NCBI GenBank assembly: GCA_013216015.1
Contig: JABSOI010000015.1
Span: forward strand, 1-64,000
Length of the DNA: 64,000 nucleotides
From: Alteromonadaceae bacterium
GTDB lineage: Bacteria > Pseudomonadota > Gammaproteobacteria > Enterobacterales > Alteromonadaceae
Reading direction: 5' to 3'
Part shown: positions 16,169 to 25,311 of the stretch, in pieces
Position numbering within the stretch: the first letter of the stretch is position 1
How the letters are laid out: each line of letters begins with the position of its first letter
Made by a program: the position numbers and the translations under genes
The notes under the pieces: generated by a model
Databases searched by the model: none
Told to the model about the DNA's origin: nothing
What the model saw: only the letters and a program-made list of their open reading frames with translations

Positions 16169-17356
16169 ATGTTCGGTAGCTTGAAAGCTTTGCCAGCCGA
16201 TCCTATTTTAGGATTACTAGCAAAATATAAAGAGGATGTTAACCCACTAAAAATCGATTTGGGTGTTGGCGTATATAAAAATGAAGCGGGGCATACCGCA
16301 ATATTAAAATGTGTAAAGACAGCCGAGCAACATCGATTCAATACCGAAAATTCCAAGGTTTATATTGGCCCAACCGGCTCACCATTATTTAATGATGAAA
16401 TGAGCAAGCTTATTTTTGGTGATCACAAAGTTCTTAATGAGAATCGTGCACGTACAGTTTCAACTCCTGGCGGAACAGGTGCTTTACGCGTTGCTGCAGA
16501 ATTTATTACTTCTTGTAAGTCTAATGCCACTATTTGGGTAAGTAACCCTACCTGGGCAAACCATACTGCTTTATTTCCAGCGGCAGGTTTAAACGTAAAA
16601 GTTTATCCTTACTACGATTATGAAAATAAAACATTAGACTTTGACGGCATGCTGGCTGCGCTAAAAGAAGTACCTAAGGACGATGTTGTGTTATTACACG
16701 CATGTTGTCATAACCCAAGTGGTATGGATTTATCTCAAGAGCAATGGCAACAAGTGGTTGAAGTAGCCAAAAATGTTGGCTTTACTCCTTTGATTGATAT
16801 GGCTTATCAAGGTTTTGGTACTGGTTTAGACGAAGATGCCTACGGCTTACGTTTAATGGCTGAAAACGTGAAAGAAATGATCGTCTGTAGTTCATGTTCT
16901 AAAAACTTCGGTTTGTACCGTGAACGTATTGGTGCTTGTACTATTATTGCTGAATCAACCACTAGTGTTGAAATTGCCAAATCTGTATTACTTTCTGACA
17001 TTCGTGGTATTTATTCTATGCCACCGGCACATGGTGCGGCTATTGTAGAAATCATTTTGTCTTCTGACGAATTACGCACCCAATGGTATGGTGAAGTAAA
17101 AGAAATGCGTGATCGCGTTAATAGTAACCGTAGATTGTTAGTTGAAAAACTTATTGAAAATGGTGTGCAGCGAGATTTTAGTTTCATTGCCCGTCAAAGT
17201 GGCATGTTCTCTTTTCTGGGCATAACCCCTGAGCAAGTACAGCAGTTACAAGACGAATACAGTATTTATATGGTTGGTTCAAGCCGTATGAGCATTGCAG
17301 GGATCGCCAATAGCAATGTAGATTATTTAGCACAGTCTATTGCTAAAATTCTTTAG
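16169..17356 (+). CDS. tyrB: aromatic/aspartate aminotransferase (class I, TyrB/AspC type)
   Basis: The 395-residue PLP enzyme belongs to the AspC/TyrB subgroup. Markers are IDLGVGVYKNEAG at the N-terminus, the GGTGALRVAAEFI cofactor phosphate-binding region, ACCHNPSGMDLSQEQW, DMAYQGFGTGLDEDA and SSCSKNFGLYRERIGA with the Schiff-base Lys at about residue 246. The substrate-carboxylate Arg lies near SSRMSIAGI. It transfers amino groups between glutamate and aromatic keto acids or oxaloacetate. The choice of TyrB over AspC is by overall resemblance only. A Rho-independent terminator follows at 17412. Confidence 0.88.
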   Translation: MFGSLKALPADPILGLLAKYKEDVNPLKIDLGVGVYKNEAGHTAILKCVKTAEQHRFNTENSKVYIGPTGSPLFNDEMSKLIFGDHKVLNENRARTVSTPGGTGALRVAAEFITSCKSNATIWVSNPTWANHTALFPAAGLNVKVYPYYDYENKTLDFDGMLAALKEVPKDDVVLLHACCHNPSGMDLSQEQWQQVVEVAKNVGFTPLIDMAYQGFGTGLDEDAYGLRLMAENVKEMIVCSSCSKNFGLYRERIGACTIIAESTTSVEIAKSVLLSDIRGIYSMPPAHGAAIVEIILSSDELRTQWYGEVKEMRDRVNSNRRLLVEKLIENGVQRDFSFIARQSGMFSFLGITPEQVQQLQDEYSIYMVGSSRMSIAGIANSNVDYLAQSIAKIL

Positions 17357-17411
17357 TTGGTTGATGGGTTATGCCTTTGGCTAACCGCATCCTTCGAAAC
17401 TAATTTATATT

Positions 17412-17452
17412 AAAAAAGGCTGTATTTGAATTAACAAGTACAGCCTTTTTTT
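17412..17452 (+). terminator. bidirectional Rho-independent terminator
   Basis: AAAAAA-GGCTGTA ... TACAGCC-TTTTTTT forms a 7-bp stem extended by A/T tracts, with a loop of about 14 bases. It lies 56 bases after the aminotransferase stop. A partial copy of the GATGGGTTA palindromic repeat (17369-17394) precedes it. Confidence 0.8.
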
Positions 17453-17947
17453 GTTTATTATGATTTCACCAAAACAAGCTCCAATAGGATTAAGTATCTA
17501 TCACGAGCGGCTCTGTTTTTAGAATAGCCTAATACCTATCCCATTAAATATGACTGTCGTCCGAAATGCTAAATCTATCATACAAGTATATTTTGAATAA
17601 AATTTCAAAGTTACAATTAAAATTCCGCAAATCGTTTTATTGGTTAACCTTTTGAGAACCATTAATAATTTGCTTTTTAAATTGCAGTGGGCTAGGTTTA
17701 CTAAGAGGGAAAATAATATAAGGACATAATGTCCATGGATTTAAGCCAATTATTTAAATGAAAAATTCGGCTCTGGTAAGTGTTACTTTATTTTTGGCTG
17801 CTTGACCTATACCCAAACCATTTGGAAATGCATTAATGGGATAAACATAAAAATTATCTTCCCCTTTAGTTGGACTAGTTGGACAATCGCTTTTCCGATT
17901 TCCCCGACCCCTTAATCATTTCGACTTATATTAATAGAGTTTTTTAA
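17453..17947. other. 495-bp intergenic region without a recognised gene
   Basis: AT-rich sequence between the aminotransferase terminator and the lipoprotein gene. An AAGGA followed by ATG at 17729 opens only ten codons (MSMDLSQLFK) before a stop, possibly a decayed gene start. Otherwise nothing was recognised. Confidence 0.5.
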
Positions 17948-19063
17948 ATGAAAAATATTAAAGTTATCTTTGTAATGATATTAGTATCGCTAATATACGG
18001 ATGTACTGAAACTCCCCTTTTAACCATAACCAAGCAAGATGTCGGTATGGTTTTACAACCGATATCACAATCTAACATCATTGATTCAAGGGCTGAATTC
18101 AGGCAACTATTTTGTGCCATAAATGATGACCACGGCGAAACTCTGCCTGACTACCAAGATTGCAATGTATCACTACACAAACTTAGTGATGAACCAGAAC
18201 CAGTGAACAAGCCTAAAGAACCACATAATTCATCATTTCAACACAAGTTGAAAATTTTATTGGTTCCGGGAATATTTGGCGAGTGTCTAATCGACGAAGT
18301 TTCTCCATTTTCATACGCCATTGAGCATTTACAGAAAGCATACAAGATTGATATTTCTGTTTTACCGGGTATTCGGGGTAGAGCCAGCAGCAAACATAAT
18401 AGTGCTATTATTCATGACTTTATTAAAAAACTGGATAATAAAAAGCAAGACGAAAAATTGATTCTGGTAGGTTATTCCAAAGGTACTACCGATTTACTCT
18501 ACTATCTTAGCGTTAATGAATACAAATCTTCATGGGACAATATTGATGCTTTAGTGGGAATTGCAGGAGTAGTTAATGGAACCCCTTTAGCTGATGATGC
18601 TAATTCTTTTTTAAAAAAATTAGCGGAAATATTTCCGTTTGATAAGTGTCCGACTCAACAAGGTGAAAGCGGGATAGAAGATATCACTCGGGAAAATCAA
18701 CTTTTTCGTTTGTCTAAACAAAAATTGCCTGAAAGTATTCAATATTTCTCACTTGCTCCTTATGTAAATGAAAATAATATTTCCAGCATTATGAATACCT
18801 CCTATCAAAGACTTTCATTAGTCGATCCTAGAAATGACGGACAAGTTATTTATTATGATGCCATTATCCCCGGTTCACATCTGTTAGGTTACGCCAACGC
18901 AGATCACTGGGCTATTGCTTTGCCATTTTCAAGACATATTGATTCTTTGAGTTTCATCAATAAAACGATCGCAAAACAATCTGATAAAAATGCCTATCCA
19001 AGAGAAGTACTATTGGAATCTATTGTTAGATTTGTTGATATGAAACTGGTTGAAAATAAATAA
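17948..19063 (+). CDS. lipoprotein alpha/beta-hydrolase (lipase-like)
   Basis: The 371-residue protein begins with a lipoprotein signal (MKNIKVIFVMILVSLIYGC, lipid Cys at 19), so it should be membrane-anchored. An alpha/beta-hydrolase core follows a linker of about 90 residues. ILLVPGIFGECL is the oxyanion strand-loop. LVGYSKGTTDLLYYL is the nucleophile elbow (GYSKG; Ser is nucleophile). DPRNDGQV offers an acidic residue, and SHLLGYANADHWAIALPF offers the catalytic His. It resembles esterases or lipases acting on envelope substrates. It is a monocistronic gene followed by the long palindromic repeat region 19163-19446. Confidence 0.7.
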   Translation: MKNIKVIFVMILVSLIYGCTETPLLTITKQDVGMVLQPISQSNIIDSRAEFRQLFCAINDDHGETLPDYQDCNVSLHKLSDEPEPVNKPKEPHNSSFQHKLKILLVPGIFGECLIDEVSPFSYAIEHLQKAYKIDISVLPGIRGRASSKHNSAIIHDFIKKLDNKKQDEKLILVGYSKGTTDLLYYLSVNEYKSSWDNIDALVGIAGVVNGTPLADDANSFLKKLAEIFPFDKCPTQQGESGIEDITRENQLFRLSKQKLPESIQYFSLAPYVNENNISSIMNTSYQRLSLVDPRNDGQVIYYDAIIPGSHLLGYANADHWAIALPFSRHIDSLSFINKTIAKQSDKNAYPREVLLESIVRFVDMKLVENK

Positions 19064-19162
19064 ATGTAAAGGTTAATTCTAAAAATTGACAACAAAAAGA
19101 GAAGCCTAAGCTTATTATTAATATATTTTAAATTTAATACAGAATTTCTTACCACAATATTT

Positions 19163-19446
19163 ATACCCAAACTACTTAGGAATACAGTTTGGGTATAATA
19201 CCAATTGTATTGGCTATGTCTCGGTTAAGTGTTGCTATAAAAGTTGTAGGATGGGTTAGCCAACGGCGTAACCCATCACTTTGTAGAACGCAACTATCTA
19301 ATAATATTAGTAAAAGCTGGTGTTTTGATGGGTTACGCCTTCGGCTAACCCATCCTACGCGCTAAAATTTTGAGCTGACAAATAAATACCAATAAAAGAA
19401 TGACTTACGGTCATAGCAACACTTAACTGGGATATAACCAATTGTA
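19163..19446. repeat. nested palindromic repeats filling a 380-bp gap
   Basis: Two structures lie here. First, ATACCCAAACT (19163-19173) pairs with AGTTTGGGTAT (19186-19196). Second, a unit of about 250 bp (19198-19446) has imperfect inverted ends (GGTTAAGTGTTGCTAT near 19224 and ATAGCAACACTTAAC near 19416). Its inner arms GTAGGATGGGTTAGCC (from 19246) and GGCTAACCCATCCTAC (to 19358) match the element at 1959-2070. No coding potential. It ends at the stop of the split LytTR gene. Confidence 0.75.
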
Positions 19447-20295
19447 TTAATTCAGTCTTTGCTTAAATTCATCTTTATAACGTCGAGATAAATTAAGCAC
19501 TTTACCATTATTTAAAGTTACTTCACTATCTCCGCTACTAAGTGGTGTAATACAATCCACTTGATCCAGATTAATTGCATATGAGCGGTGAATACGGCAA
19601 AAGCCTTTCGCTGATATGTTACTTATTAACTGATTTAAGGTTGAACGTATTGGATAAATACGTCCTTTAATATGCAAGTTAACGTAATTTCCTGATGATT
19701 CCAGCCATTCAATATCAGCAACTTTTATAATAAATTATTTACCTAATTTTTTAACCAGCAGTCGTTCAAATTTTGCAGCTATTGGTGTATCTTCACCATC
19801 ACTTATTGGATTAGCCTCACCTTGTAAGCGGCTTAATATAAATTGATAGCTTTTTATCATCATAACAAAAAATATAAAAGCCCAAAGGTCTTTACGATAT
19901 TCATAACCGAGTTCAAAAAATACGTCTCCAAAATCATAGTTCATAGATTGCACTAAATAAATTATCTTTCTCAAACCAACCATAATACTGGTGTGCAGCA
20001 GGGAATAAACCATAGAGGCAAATAGGTAAACGGCAAAAGTGCGCTTGATCGCTTGCCAATTAATAGGGTATTTATTAAGCAACCAACTAATAACGGGAAG
20101 TAATATACCTGTACCGATAGCACTCGTATATTCCGCGACAAAAGGTACCCATAAGTAAAAAGATACCTCGCTATTACGACGGGCTTCCATAATGACCGAC
20201 GTGGCCAAAATGGTATTATTTATAAATAAGTAGCAGAAAATAAATAAAGTTTCGTAAGCTAGTTTGTATCTTTGGAAATGTAAAAAACGATTCAT
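19447..20295 (-). pseudogene. LytTR-type membrane regulator interrupted by one in-frame stop
   Basis: From the ATG at 20295 the frame runs 186 codons through four to five membrane segments (FIFCYLFINNTILATSVIM; TGILLPVISWLL; VYLFASMVYSLLH; LWAFIFFVMMIKS) to KFERLLVKKLGK. It then meets TAA at 19735-19737. The same frame continues FIIKVADIEWLESSGNYVNL, then HRSYAINLDQVD to 19447, a complete LytTR DNA-binding domain. No frameshift is needed: a single GAA-to-TAA change would explain the split (KLGK-E-FIIKV). The intact parent would be a membrane-bound LytTR transcription factor of about 282 residues. It diverges from an acyltransferase that is also broken. Confidence 0.85.
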
Positions 20296-20451
20296 AAGTT
20301 ATGATATTTGCTCTGTTAAAATAATTTCATCCCTGTATTCCACCACTTATCCCTACTGGTTGTTAAATAAGCCTTTAGTCATTTAATTTATCCCGGACTT
20401 TGACATTATTACTGTCATGTTAATCTAAAAACAAATGTAAAAGTAACAAAA

Positions 20452-21882
20452 ATGACAACTTTATTAACCAATTATTTCAATAATTTAAAAAATGCTTTTA
20501 TCCCAAATGCTGATAGCATGCCGCAGCGCCGATATGATCTTGACTGGCTAAGAGTGCTGGTTTTTGCCTTATTAATTTTATATCACATTGGTATGTTATA
20601 TGTGGAAAATTGGGGTTACCACATTAAAAGCCAATACCTTTCTCAAAGCCTGGAAAATATTATGCTGTTGAGTGACCCCTGGCGTATGGCTTCATTATGG
20701 ATTATTTCAGGTATTTCTATACGTTTTATTCTAGTGAAAGTATCACTGTGGAAATTCGTATCCATGCGTTCAGTACGTTTATTATTACCATTGTTTTTTG
20801 GAATATTGGTTATTGTTCCCCCGCAGCTTTATTATCAAATGACTTTCGAGGGAAACCTGAACATGGGGTATTGGCAGTTTTATCAGGTTTTTTTCCAAGG
20901 AACGTCTGAAATATTCAAAGATTATCAACCCGGAATTTGGCCCCATATTGATGTTAATCATTTATGGTACTTAAGAGAATTATGGCTATATTCTTTGTTT
21001 CTTATCCCACTACTCCCGATACTTAACTCACGGATAATCCAAAAATCAACTGACTGGTTATTTTCTCAAAGAGCATTAATAGCAATCACAATAGCCGTAT
21101 TGCCAATATTCATTATTCAACTCCTTGATGGTGATGATACCCGTAATAAACTTGGCTTTACGTTTTTACTTTATGGATATCTCATCGGTTGGCAGGCCAC
21201 ATTCTGGCAACGCTTAAGAGAAAATACCCGCCCCTTATTAATACTTTCCCTAGTTTGTTATATATACCCGTAATCATTCAAAATGCAGGTTTTGATGCGT
21301 TTTAAAAATTTATCTACTGCGTTGCTTTCAATCCCAATAGCCAGCTATTGCTCAATCAAGCGCCTTTTAGATAAACTTTTAAATTCACCTCAAATTCCAG
21401 CATTTCGAATGACCACGGGTATAAGCGTAGTTATTTTTTATAATTTCGTATGGGTAACTCAAGACGAAAATACCGAGCAATGGCTGTTAACTTCAGGTCA
21501 ATTAGTTTACAGCCTGACAAGATTAACAGGAGTATTAACTGTACTGGCTTTTGCGACAAAATATCTGAATCATCACTCTAAAAAATTAACTTATTTGGGT
21601 GATGCTGTTTATCCCTATTATATTGTTCATCAAACCATCATTATTATCTTAGGGTTCGAACTTACTCAATTTTCATTAGGCCCTATTATTGAACCAATAT
21701 TGATGATCATTTTAACCACTGTTGGTTGCATCGCCAGTTACGAATTAGTTAAACGCATTGAAATTATTCGACCATTTTTTGGATTGAAATTGCAATATGC
21801 ATATAATCCAAAAATCAAACAACTCATATATACGCTTAGTGCATTGTTCATTATACCATTTGCTGTAGAAATATTAATATGA
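20452..21882 (+). pseudogene. acyltransferase-3 family gene disrupted by a 161-bp element
   Basis: The frame from 20452 encodes an acyltransferase-3/OpgC-like multi-pass membrane protein (RRYDLDWLRVLVFALLILYHIGMLY with the conserved Arg and His of helix 1; HLWYLRELWLYSLFLIPLL). It stops at 21271-21273 in the left end of the MITE-like element. After the element the same frame resumes (SVVIFYNFVWVTQDENTEQWL ... YLGDAVYPYYIVHQ), with the typical acyltransferase C-terminus. Removing 159 bp plus one TA target copy restores LVCYISVVIFYNF in frame. It would modify a glycan or surface molecule. It is divergent from the broken LytTR regulator. Confidence 0.88.
21263..21423 (-). mobile_element. 161-bp MITE-like element, copy 2, inserted in acyltransferase gene
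   Basis: Inverted orientation relative to copy 1 (6164-6324), same length, ends TATACCCGT / ACGGGTATA with a probable TA target duplication. The left end supplies the in-frame TAA (CCCGTAATC). The rest of the element happens to be open in the gene's frame. The central hairpin is CAATAGC-CA-GCTATTG here (plus strand). Confidence 0.88.
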
Positions 21883-21935
21883 GTTAAACCTCAGTTAAAC
21901 TTTAATTAACCGGCTTTTTAGTTTCAGTCTGACTA

Positions 21936-22409
21936 TTACATTAAGAAATACTCATCAATCTGATGATAACTAGTAGAAGCATTAATCAATGCATTGGCCG
22001 TTAAAGCGAGTACTGAGTATACTTCTGCTTTAACGCCATAATCTCTGGTAATTTTATCTAACAAAATAGCGAAATCACCATCGCCAGACAATAAAATCAC
22101 CGTATCTACAGATTTTGCAACTTCCATAATATCGATAGTAATACCAACATCCCAATCACCTTTAGCTGAGCCATCACTACGTTGAATAAAAGGTTTTAGC
22201 TTTACGTTAAAACCAATATGTTTCAATGCTTTCTGAAATTTATGCTGCTGATCATCGCTGCGTTGAATGGCATACGCATTAGCAACCACAATATCACCTT
22301 GTTCACTCAACATTTTCCAGAGCTTTCGGTAGTTAAACTGTTTAGCGTATGTATCCCGTGTAGTGTAATAAATATTTTGTACATCAACAAAAACTGCTAT
22401 TTTTTTCAT
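21936..22409 (-). CDS. NYN/PIN-like domain protein (LabA/DUF88 type)
   Basis: The start at 22409 is preferred because MKKIAVFVDVQNIYYTTRDT puts the first catalytic Asp (VDVQN) at the expected N-terminal place. The 24-base longer leader from 22430 is unlikely. The 157-residue protein keeps the NYN acidic set: VDVQN, GDWDVGITIDIM and LLSGDGDFAILLDKI. NYN domains are metal-dependent ribonucleases related to PIN domains; LabA-type members are implicated in RNA processing or regulation. It stands alone, convergent with the acyltransferase remnant. Confidence 0.85.
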   Translation of the reverse strand: MKKIAVFVDVQNIYYTTRDTYAKQFNYRKLWKMLSEQGDIVVANAYAIQRSDDQQHKFQKALKHIGFNVKLKPFIQRSDGSAKGDWDVGITIDIMEVAKSVDTVILLSGDGDFAILLDKITRDYGVKAEVYSVLALTANALINASTSYHQIDEYFLM

Positions 22410-22612
22410 ATAAAACCCAAAGGTTAACAACTAAAAAACATTTTAATCAACCAGTTAAAAATGAATTGTATACCAAAGTCATTAATACTTGTTGCTTATA
22501 TTATCTTCCGTTAGAATAAAAAAGGTTAATAAGTAAATTACAAGTATTTTTGGTTTCATTTATCTTCACTTACTTAGTTAACCAGTTGTTAGAAAGCTAA
22601 TAAAGGAAAATT

Positions 22613-23614
22613 ATGCTAATTAAAGATAGTTATCACGACGCTTTGAGATTGAGTGAAGAAACTAATTTGTTTCTATCTGAATATCAAATTGCCCCAAGTC
22701 CTGCCAATTATGCAGTAATTTACCTATATGTCAGTAAAAGAAACTCTGAAATAAAAACTTTAATAGACCAATGCCTCAAAAGAAATGAATCAATAGAGCC
22801 TGCCTTTATGGACGAATTGTTTTTAACATTTGTCTCAAATACTAAAAACATCGAAAAAGTTATTCTGGCTCCATTTGAACAGACGTTAAACCGCACAATC
22901 AAAAAAATAGAAACTCAAGTTGCCAACGAAGATTCTATCCAGCAAAATCTTAAAAAAGCTGATGAAATTCTAACAAAAAATGAAGACCAGCCTACATTGA
23001 AACGTATCGTTAAATTTCTTTTTGCCTCGATAGAAAATTCGAAAAATATCCATAAAAATGTATCCGACCAATTAACCGAAACCTGCAAAGAAGTTGTCCA
23101 GCTAAAATCCAAATTGGAAGAGGCTCGTCACGAAGCCATCTTAGATTCACTAACCGGCCTGTTAAACCGACGGGGTTGTGACGAAAAATTGAAAAACATC
23201 AACTTAGATAATCTTCATACTTCATTAGCTATTGATATTGATAACTTCAAAAACATCAACGACAGCTTTGGTCACTTTGTTGGTGATAAAGTTATTCAGC
23301 GCGTTGCCAAAACTATTCAAAACAGCTTGAGTAGCGGCGATTTAGCCGTTCGTTACGGTGGAGAAGAATTTGTAGTCGTTATGATTAACAAAAACAAAAA
23401 GCAAGCCAAAGAAATTGCAGAAAACATTCGAAGCAAAATTAATGGATTAAAATTGGTCCAGCGAGAGTCTAACACTATCTTACCCCCAATTTCTGTTTCT
23501 ATTGGTATTGCGGAAATTGATAATGACGATAATTGGCTTTCAGTATTTCAACGGGCCGACAGTGCTCTTTATCAAGCCAAAAATTTAGGTCGAAATTGCT
23601 GTATATGTGCTTAA
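22613..23614 (+). CDS. GGDEF diguanylate cyclase
   Basis: The 333-residue soluble protein has an N-terminal helical sensor-like region of about 170 residues, ending in a coiled coil (VVQLKSKLEEARHEAILDSLTGLLNRRG). A GGDEF domain follows with the active-site variant RYGGEEFVVVM, SLAIDIDNFKNINDSFGH for metal binding, and the C-terminal SIGIAE. GGEEF is catalytically competent in many cyclases. The position of the RxxD allosteric site upstream is SSGD, so product inhibition by that route is probably absent. It likely synthesises cyclic di-GMP from GTP. The N-terminal region has no named domain I recognise. AAGGAAAATT precedes the ATG. Confidence 0.9.
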   Translation: MLIKDSYHDALRLSEETNLFLSEYQIAPSPANYAVIYLYVSKRNSEIKTLIDQCLKRNESIEPAFMDELFLTFVSNTKNIEKVILAPFEQTLNRTIKKIETQVANEDSIQQNLKKADEILTKNEDQPTLKRIVKFLFASIENSKNIHKNVSDQLTETCKEVVQLKSKLEEARHEAILDSLTGLLNRRGCDEKLKNINLDNLHTSLAIDIDNFKNINDSFGHFVGDKVIQRVAKTIQNSLSSGDLAVRYGGEEFVVVMINKNKKQAKEIAENIRSKINGLKLVQRESNTILPPISVSIGIAEIDNDDNWLSVFQRADSALYQAKNLGRNCCICA

Positions 23615-23693
23615 AACCGTTAAAAACTGCTGCAATAATAAAACGCCCGGCATGAAATAATCTAATTTTCTCGTGTCTAGGTAAGGAATTCCT

Positions 23694-24359
23694 TTGTACC
23701 AACTCTATTATTACCCGCTAAATGCCAGTATGGCCCCACATTTTGTACTGGAAGAAATAGGGATAGATTACCAATTAAATTTAGTTGACCGAACATCAAA
23801 TGCTCAAAAATCCACTGAATACCTTAATTTGAATCCAACAGGTCGAATACCGACTTTAATTGATCACAGTGAAACCAGTGGCGATACTTTAGTAATATTT
23901 GAAAGCGCCGCTATTTGTATGCATTTATGTGATAAAAACCCTGAATTAAATCTAATACCGAAAATTGGTGATCCCGACAGAGCGTTATTCTATCAATGGT
24001 TAATGTATCTCAATAATACCCTGCAGGCAGAATTAATGATTTACTTCTACCCTGACAAACATACAACTGAAACAGGAGAAAATTCTATTTCGGCAATAGT
24101 CACAGCACAGGAAACTCGGATCACCGCAATGTTTGCATTATTAGATAACGAACTGGCTGGTAAAGATTTTCTTGTTGGTGATTGCATAACCGCCTGTGAT
24201 TTCTTTTTGTTCATGTTAGCCGTTTGGGCAGATGAATTTGAAACACCGCCTTTATCATGGCCAAACTTATCTCGTTACCTTAAGAATTTAGCTAAAAGAC
24301 CATCGGTAATTAAGGTGTGTAAAAAAGAAAACTTGAGCCTTGCAGATTATCAGTCTTAG
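23694..24359 (+). CDS. glutathione S-transferase family protein
   Basis: The 221-residue protein starts at TTG with AAGGA 7-8 bases upstream. No ATG fits the family N-terminus, YQLYYYPLNASMAPHFVLEEIG. The thioredoxin-like N-domain includes NPTGRIPTLID with the cis-Pro and the FESAAICMHLCD glutathione-binding Glu-Ser. The all-helical C-domain includes FLVGDCITACDFFLFMLAVW, the usual N-cap/Asp motif. The catalytic position (SM near residue 12) suggests a Ser-type enzyme. Substrate unknown. The last residues lie next to the end of a relic on the opposite strand. Confidence 0.88.
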   Translation: MYQLYYYPLNASMAPHFVLEEIGIDYQLNLVDRTSNAQKSTEYLNLNPTGRIPTLIDHSETSGDTLVIFESAAICMHLCDKNPELNLIPKIGDPDRALFYQWLMYLNNTLQAELMIYFYPDKHTTETGENSISAIVTAQETRITAMFALLDNELAGKDFLVGDCITACDFFLFMLAVWADEFETPPLSWPNLSRYLKNLAKRPSVIKVCKKENLSLADYQS

Positions 24360-24645
24360 TTCTTATTATGCAAATGGGTATTATTGCTGATGGCATAGTT
24401 TTTACTGAAAAGTCGCAAACCTTTATCGCTAAATTCCACCGCTCGTGAATCTAGCGATTTCGTCGTTCACTCCAATCAAGACAAGACTTACAATAGGGGC
24501 GCTTGCTCTTATTTAATAAAGTACAATCAACGCCCTTGTTTTGAAAAAAAACTTTTCCGCTTTCTGTTAAAATTGTTTCATCACTCTTATCAAGGATAAG
24601 TTTTTTATTCACCAAGGCATAATGCCCATCTGTACTTATTCCCTA
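24358..24645 (-). pseudogene. ArsR-type winged-helix regulator relic
   Basis: On the minus strand one frame reads HYALVNKKLILDKSDET, then ILTESGKVFFQNKGVD, then KRPYCKSCLDWSERRNR and a stop. Another frame continues SRAVEFSDKGLRLFSKNY to TAA. These pieces match, in order, the C-terminal half of ArsR-like winged-helix regulators carrying the CLDWSERR signature and the later RAL-TxxG strand. The HLAGALGAALLD segment between them and the whole N-terminal HTH are missing. A frameshift plus deletions mark it as decayed. Confidence 0.6.
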
Positions 24646-24816
24646 AAATTAGGTTATACCTGCAATTCATTCTTTGGCGAACATCAACAAAACCAAGAAA
24701 TTGAATATTATGCTAAAGGCTATACTTCCTGGCTTGGTATGTTGGCGGTTATGAACGACCCTTTAGATGTTTTCAACACTTTTCGAAAAGGTTCAAACAA
24801 AGAATCGAGTTGTTAA
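24622..24816 (+). CDS. hypothetical short ORF
   Basis: A 64-codon frame with AAGG five bases before the ATG. The residues EYYAKGYTSWLGMLAVMNDPLDVFNTF look protein-like, but I do not recognise a family. The first few codons overlap the ArsR relic on the other strand, and the stop overlaps a TTG that could start the next frame. It may be a gene fragment rather than a functional gene. Confidence 0.25.
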   Translation: MPICTYSLKLGYTCNSFFGEHQQNQEIEYYAKGYTSWLGMLAVMNDPLDVFNTFRKGSNKESSC

Positions 24817-25148
24817 AAAATCAGAATTTTTGTTCACAAAACGCTAAAGTGAATGAAAACCTTAATCAACACATAAAAGAAGAATGGCAACACTTCCTTA
24901 AAGGAACTTACGGCTTATGTACAAGGTCTGGTTTACCTGAAGATATTGCAGAAAAAGAACTCGCTATCTTAATTATCAATGAAATTTTAGATCTTGATTT
25001 TATAACTGATGAAAGGAAAGAAATACTCACTCAAGCCGTCAACCTATTAGACAAAGCAAGCCCACAGTTTGCGCCTCATGAACGGCTTAGAAGTTCAAGG
25101 CATCGATTAATAGATGAGATACGCCGTAAATTTAAACTTTCATATTGA
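24810..25148 (+). CDS. hypothetical protein
   Basis: The frame from TTG 24810 encodes 112 residues; an internal GTG at 24849 (VNENLNQHIKEEW) is an alternative start. The product is soluble, helical and charged, with TYGLCTRSGLPEDIAEKELAILIINEIL and a basic C-terminus (RSSRHRLIDEIRRKFK). No domain is recognised, and the Shine-Dalgarno is weak for either start. It is followed by a 170-bp gap leading to the heptamer repeat upstream of the DUF1707 gene. Confidence 0.45.
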   Translation: MLKNQNFCSQNAKVNENLNQHIKEEWQHFLKGTYGLCTRSGLPEDIAEKELAILIINEILDLDFITDERKEILTQAVNLLDKASPQFAPHERLRSSRHRLIDEIRRKFKLSY

Positions 25149-25311
25149 AATGTAATTAGATAAATTGTCATAACATCAAAAACTTAACTTAAAAGTCAAA
25201 TTTGCCAACAAATAGCATATTTGACTTTTACTTCTCTCACAATAAAATCTAACATACTGAATAACAATACAAAATAATTTTGGCGTGTTATTTGCGTATA
25301 TTGACGAAAAA

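Noticed and set aside
17729-17761. Ten-codon frame with AAGGA ribosome-binding site (MSMDLSQLFK)
   Set aside because: Too short, no conservation evidence; perhaps a relic of a gene start.
19163-19196. ATACCCAAACT/AGTTTGGGTAT hairpin as terminator of the lipoprotein gene
   Set aside because: No T tract follows. Similar ATACCCAAACTACTT sequences recur (40950, 43770), which fits a repeat family better.
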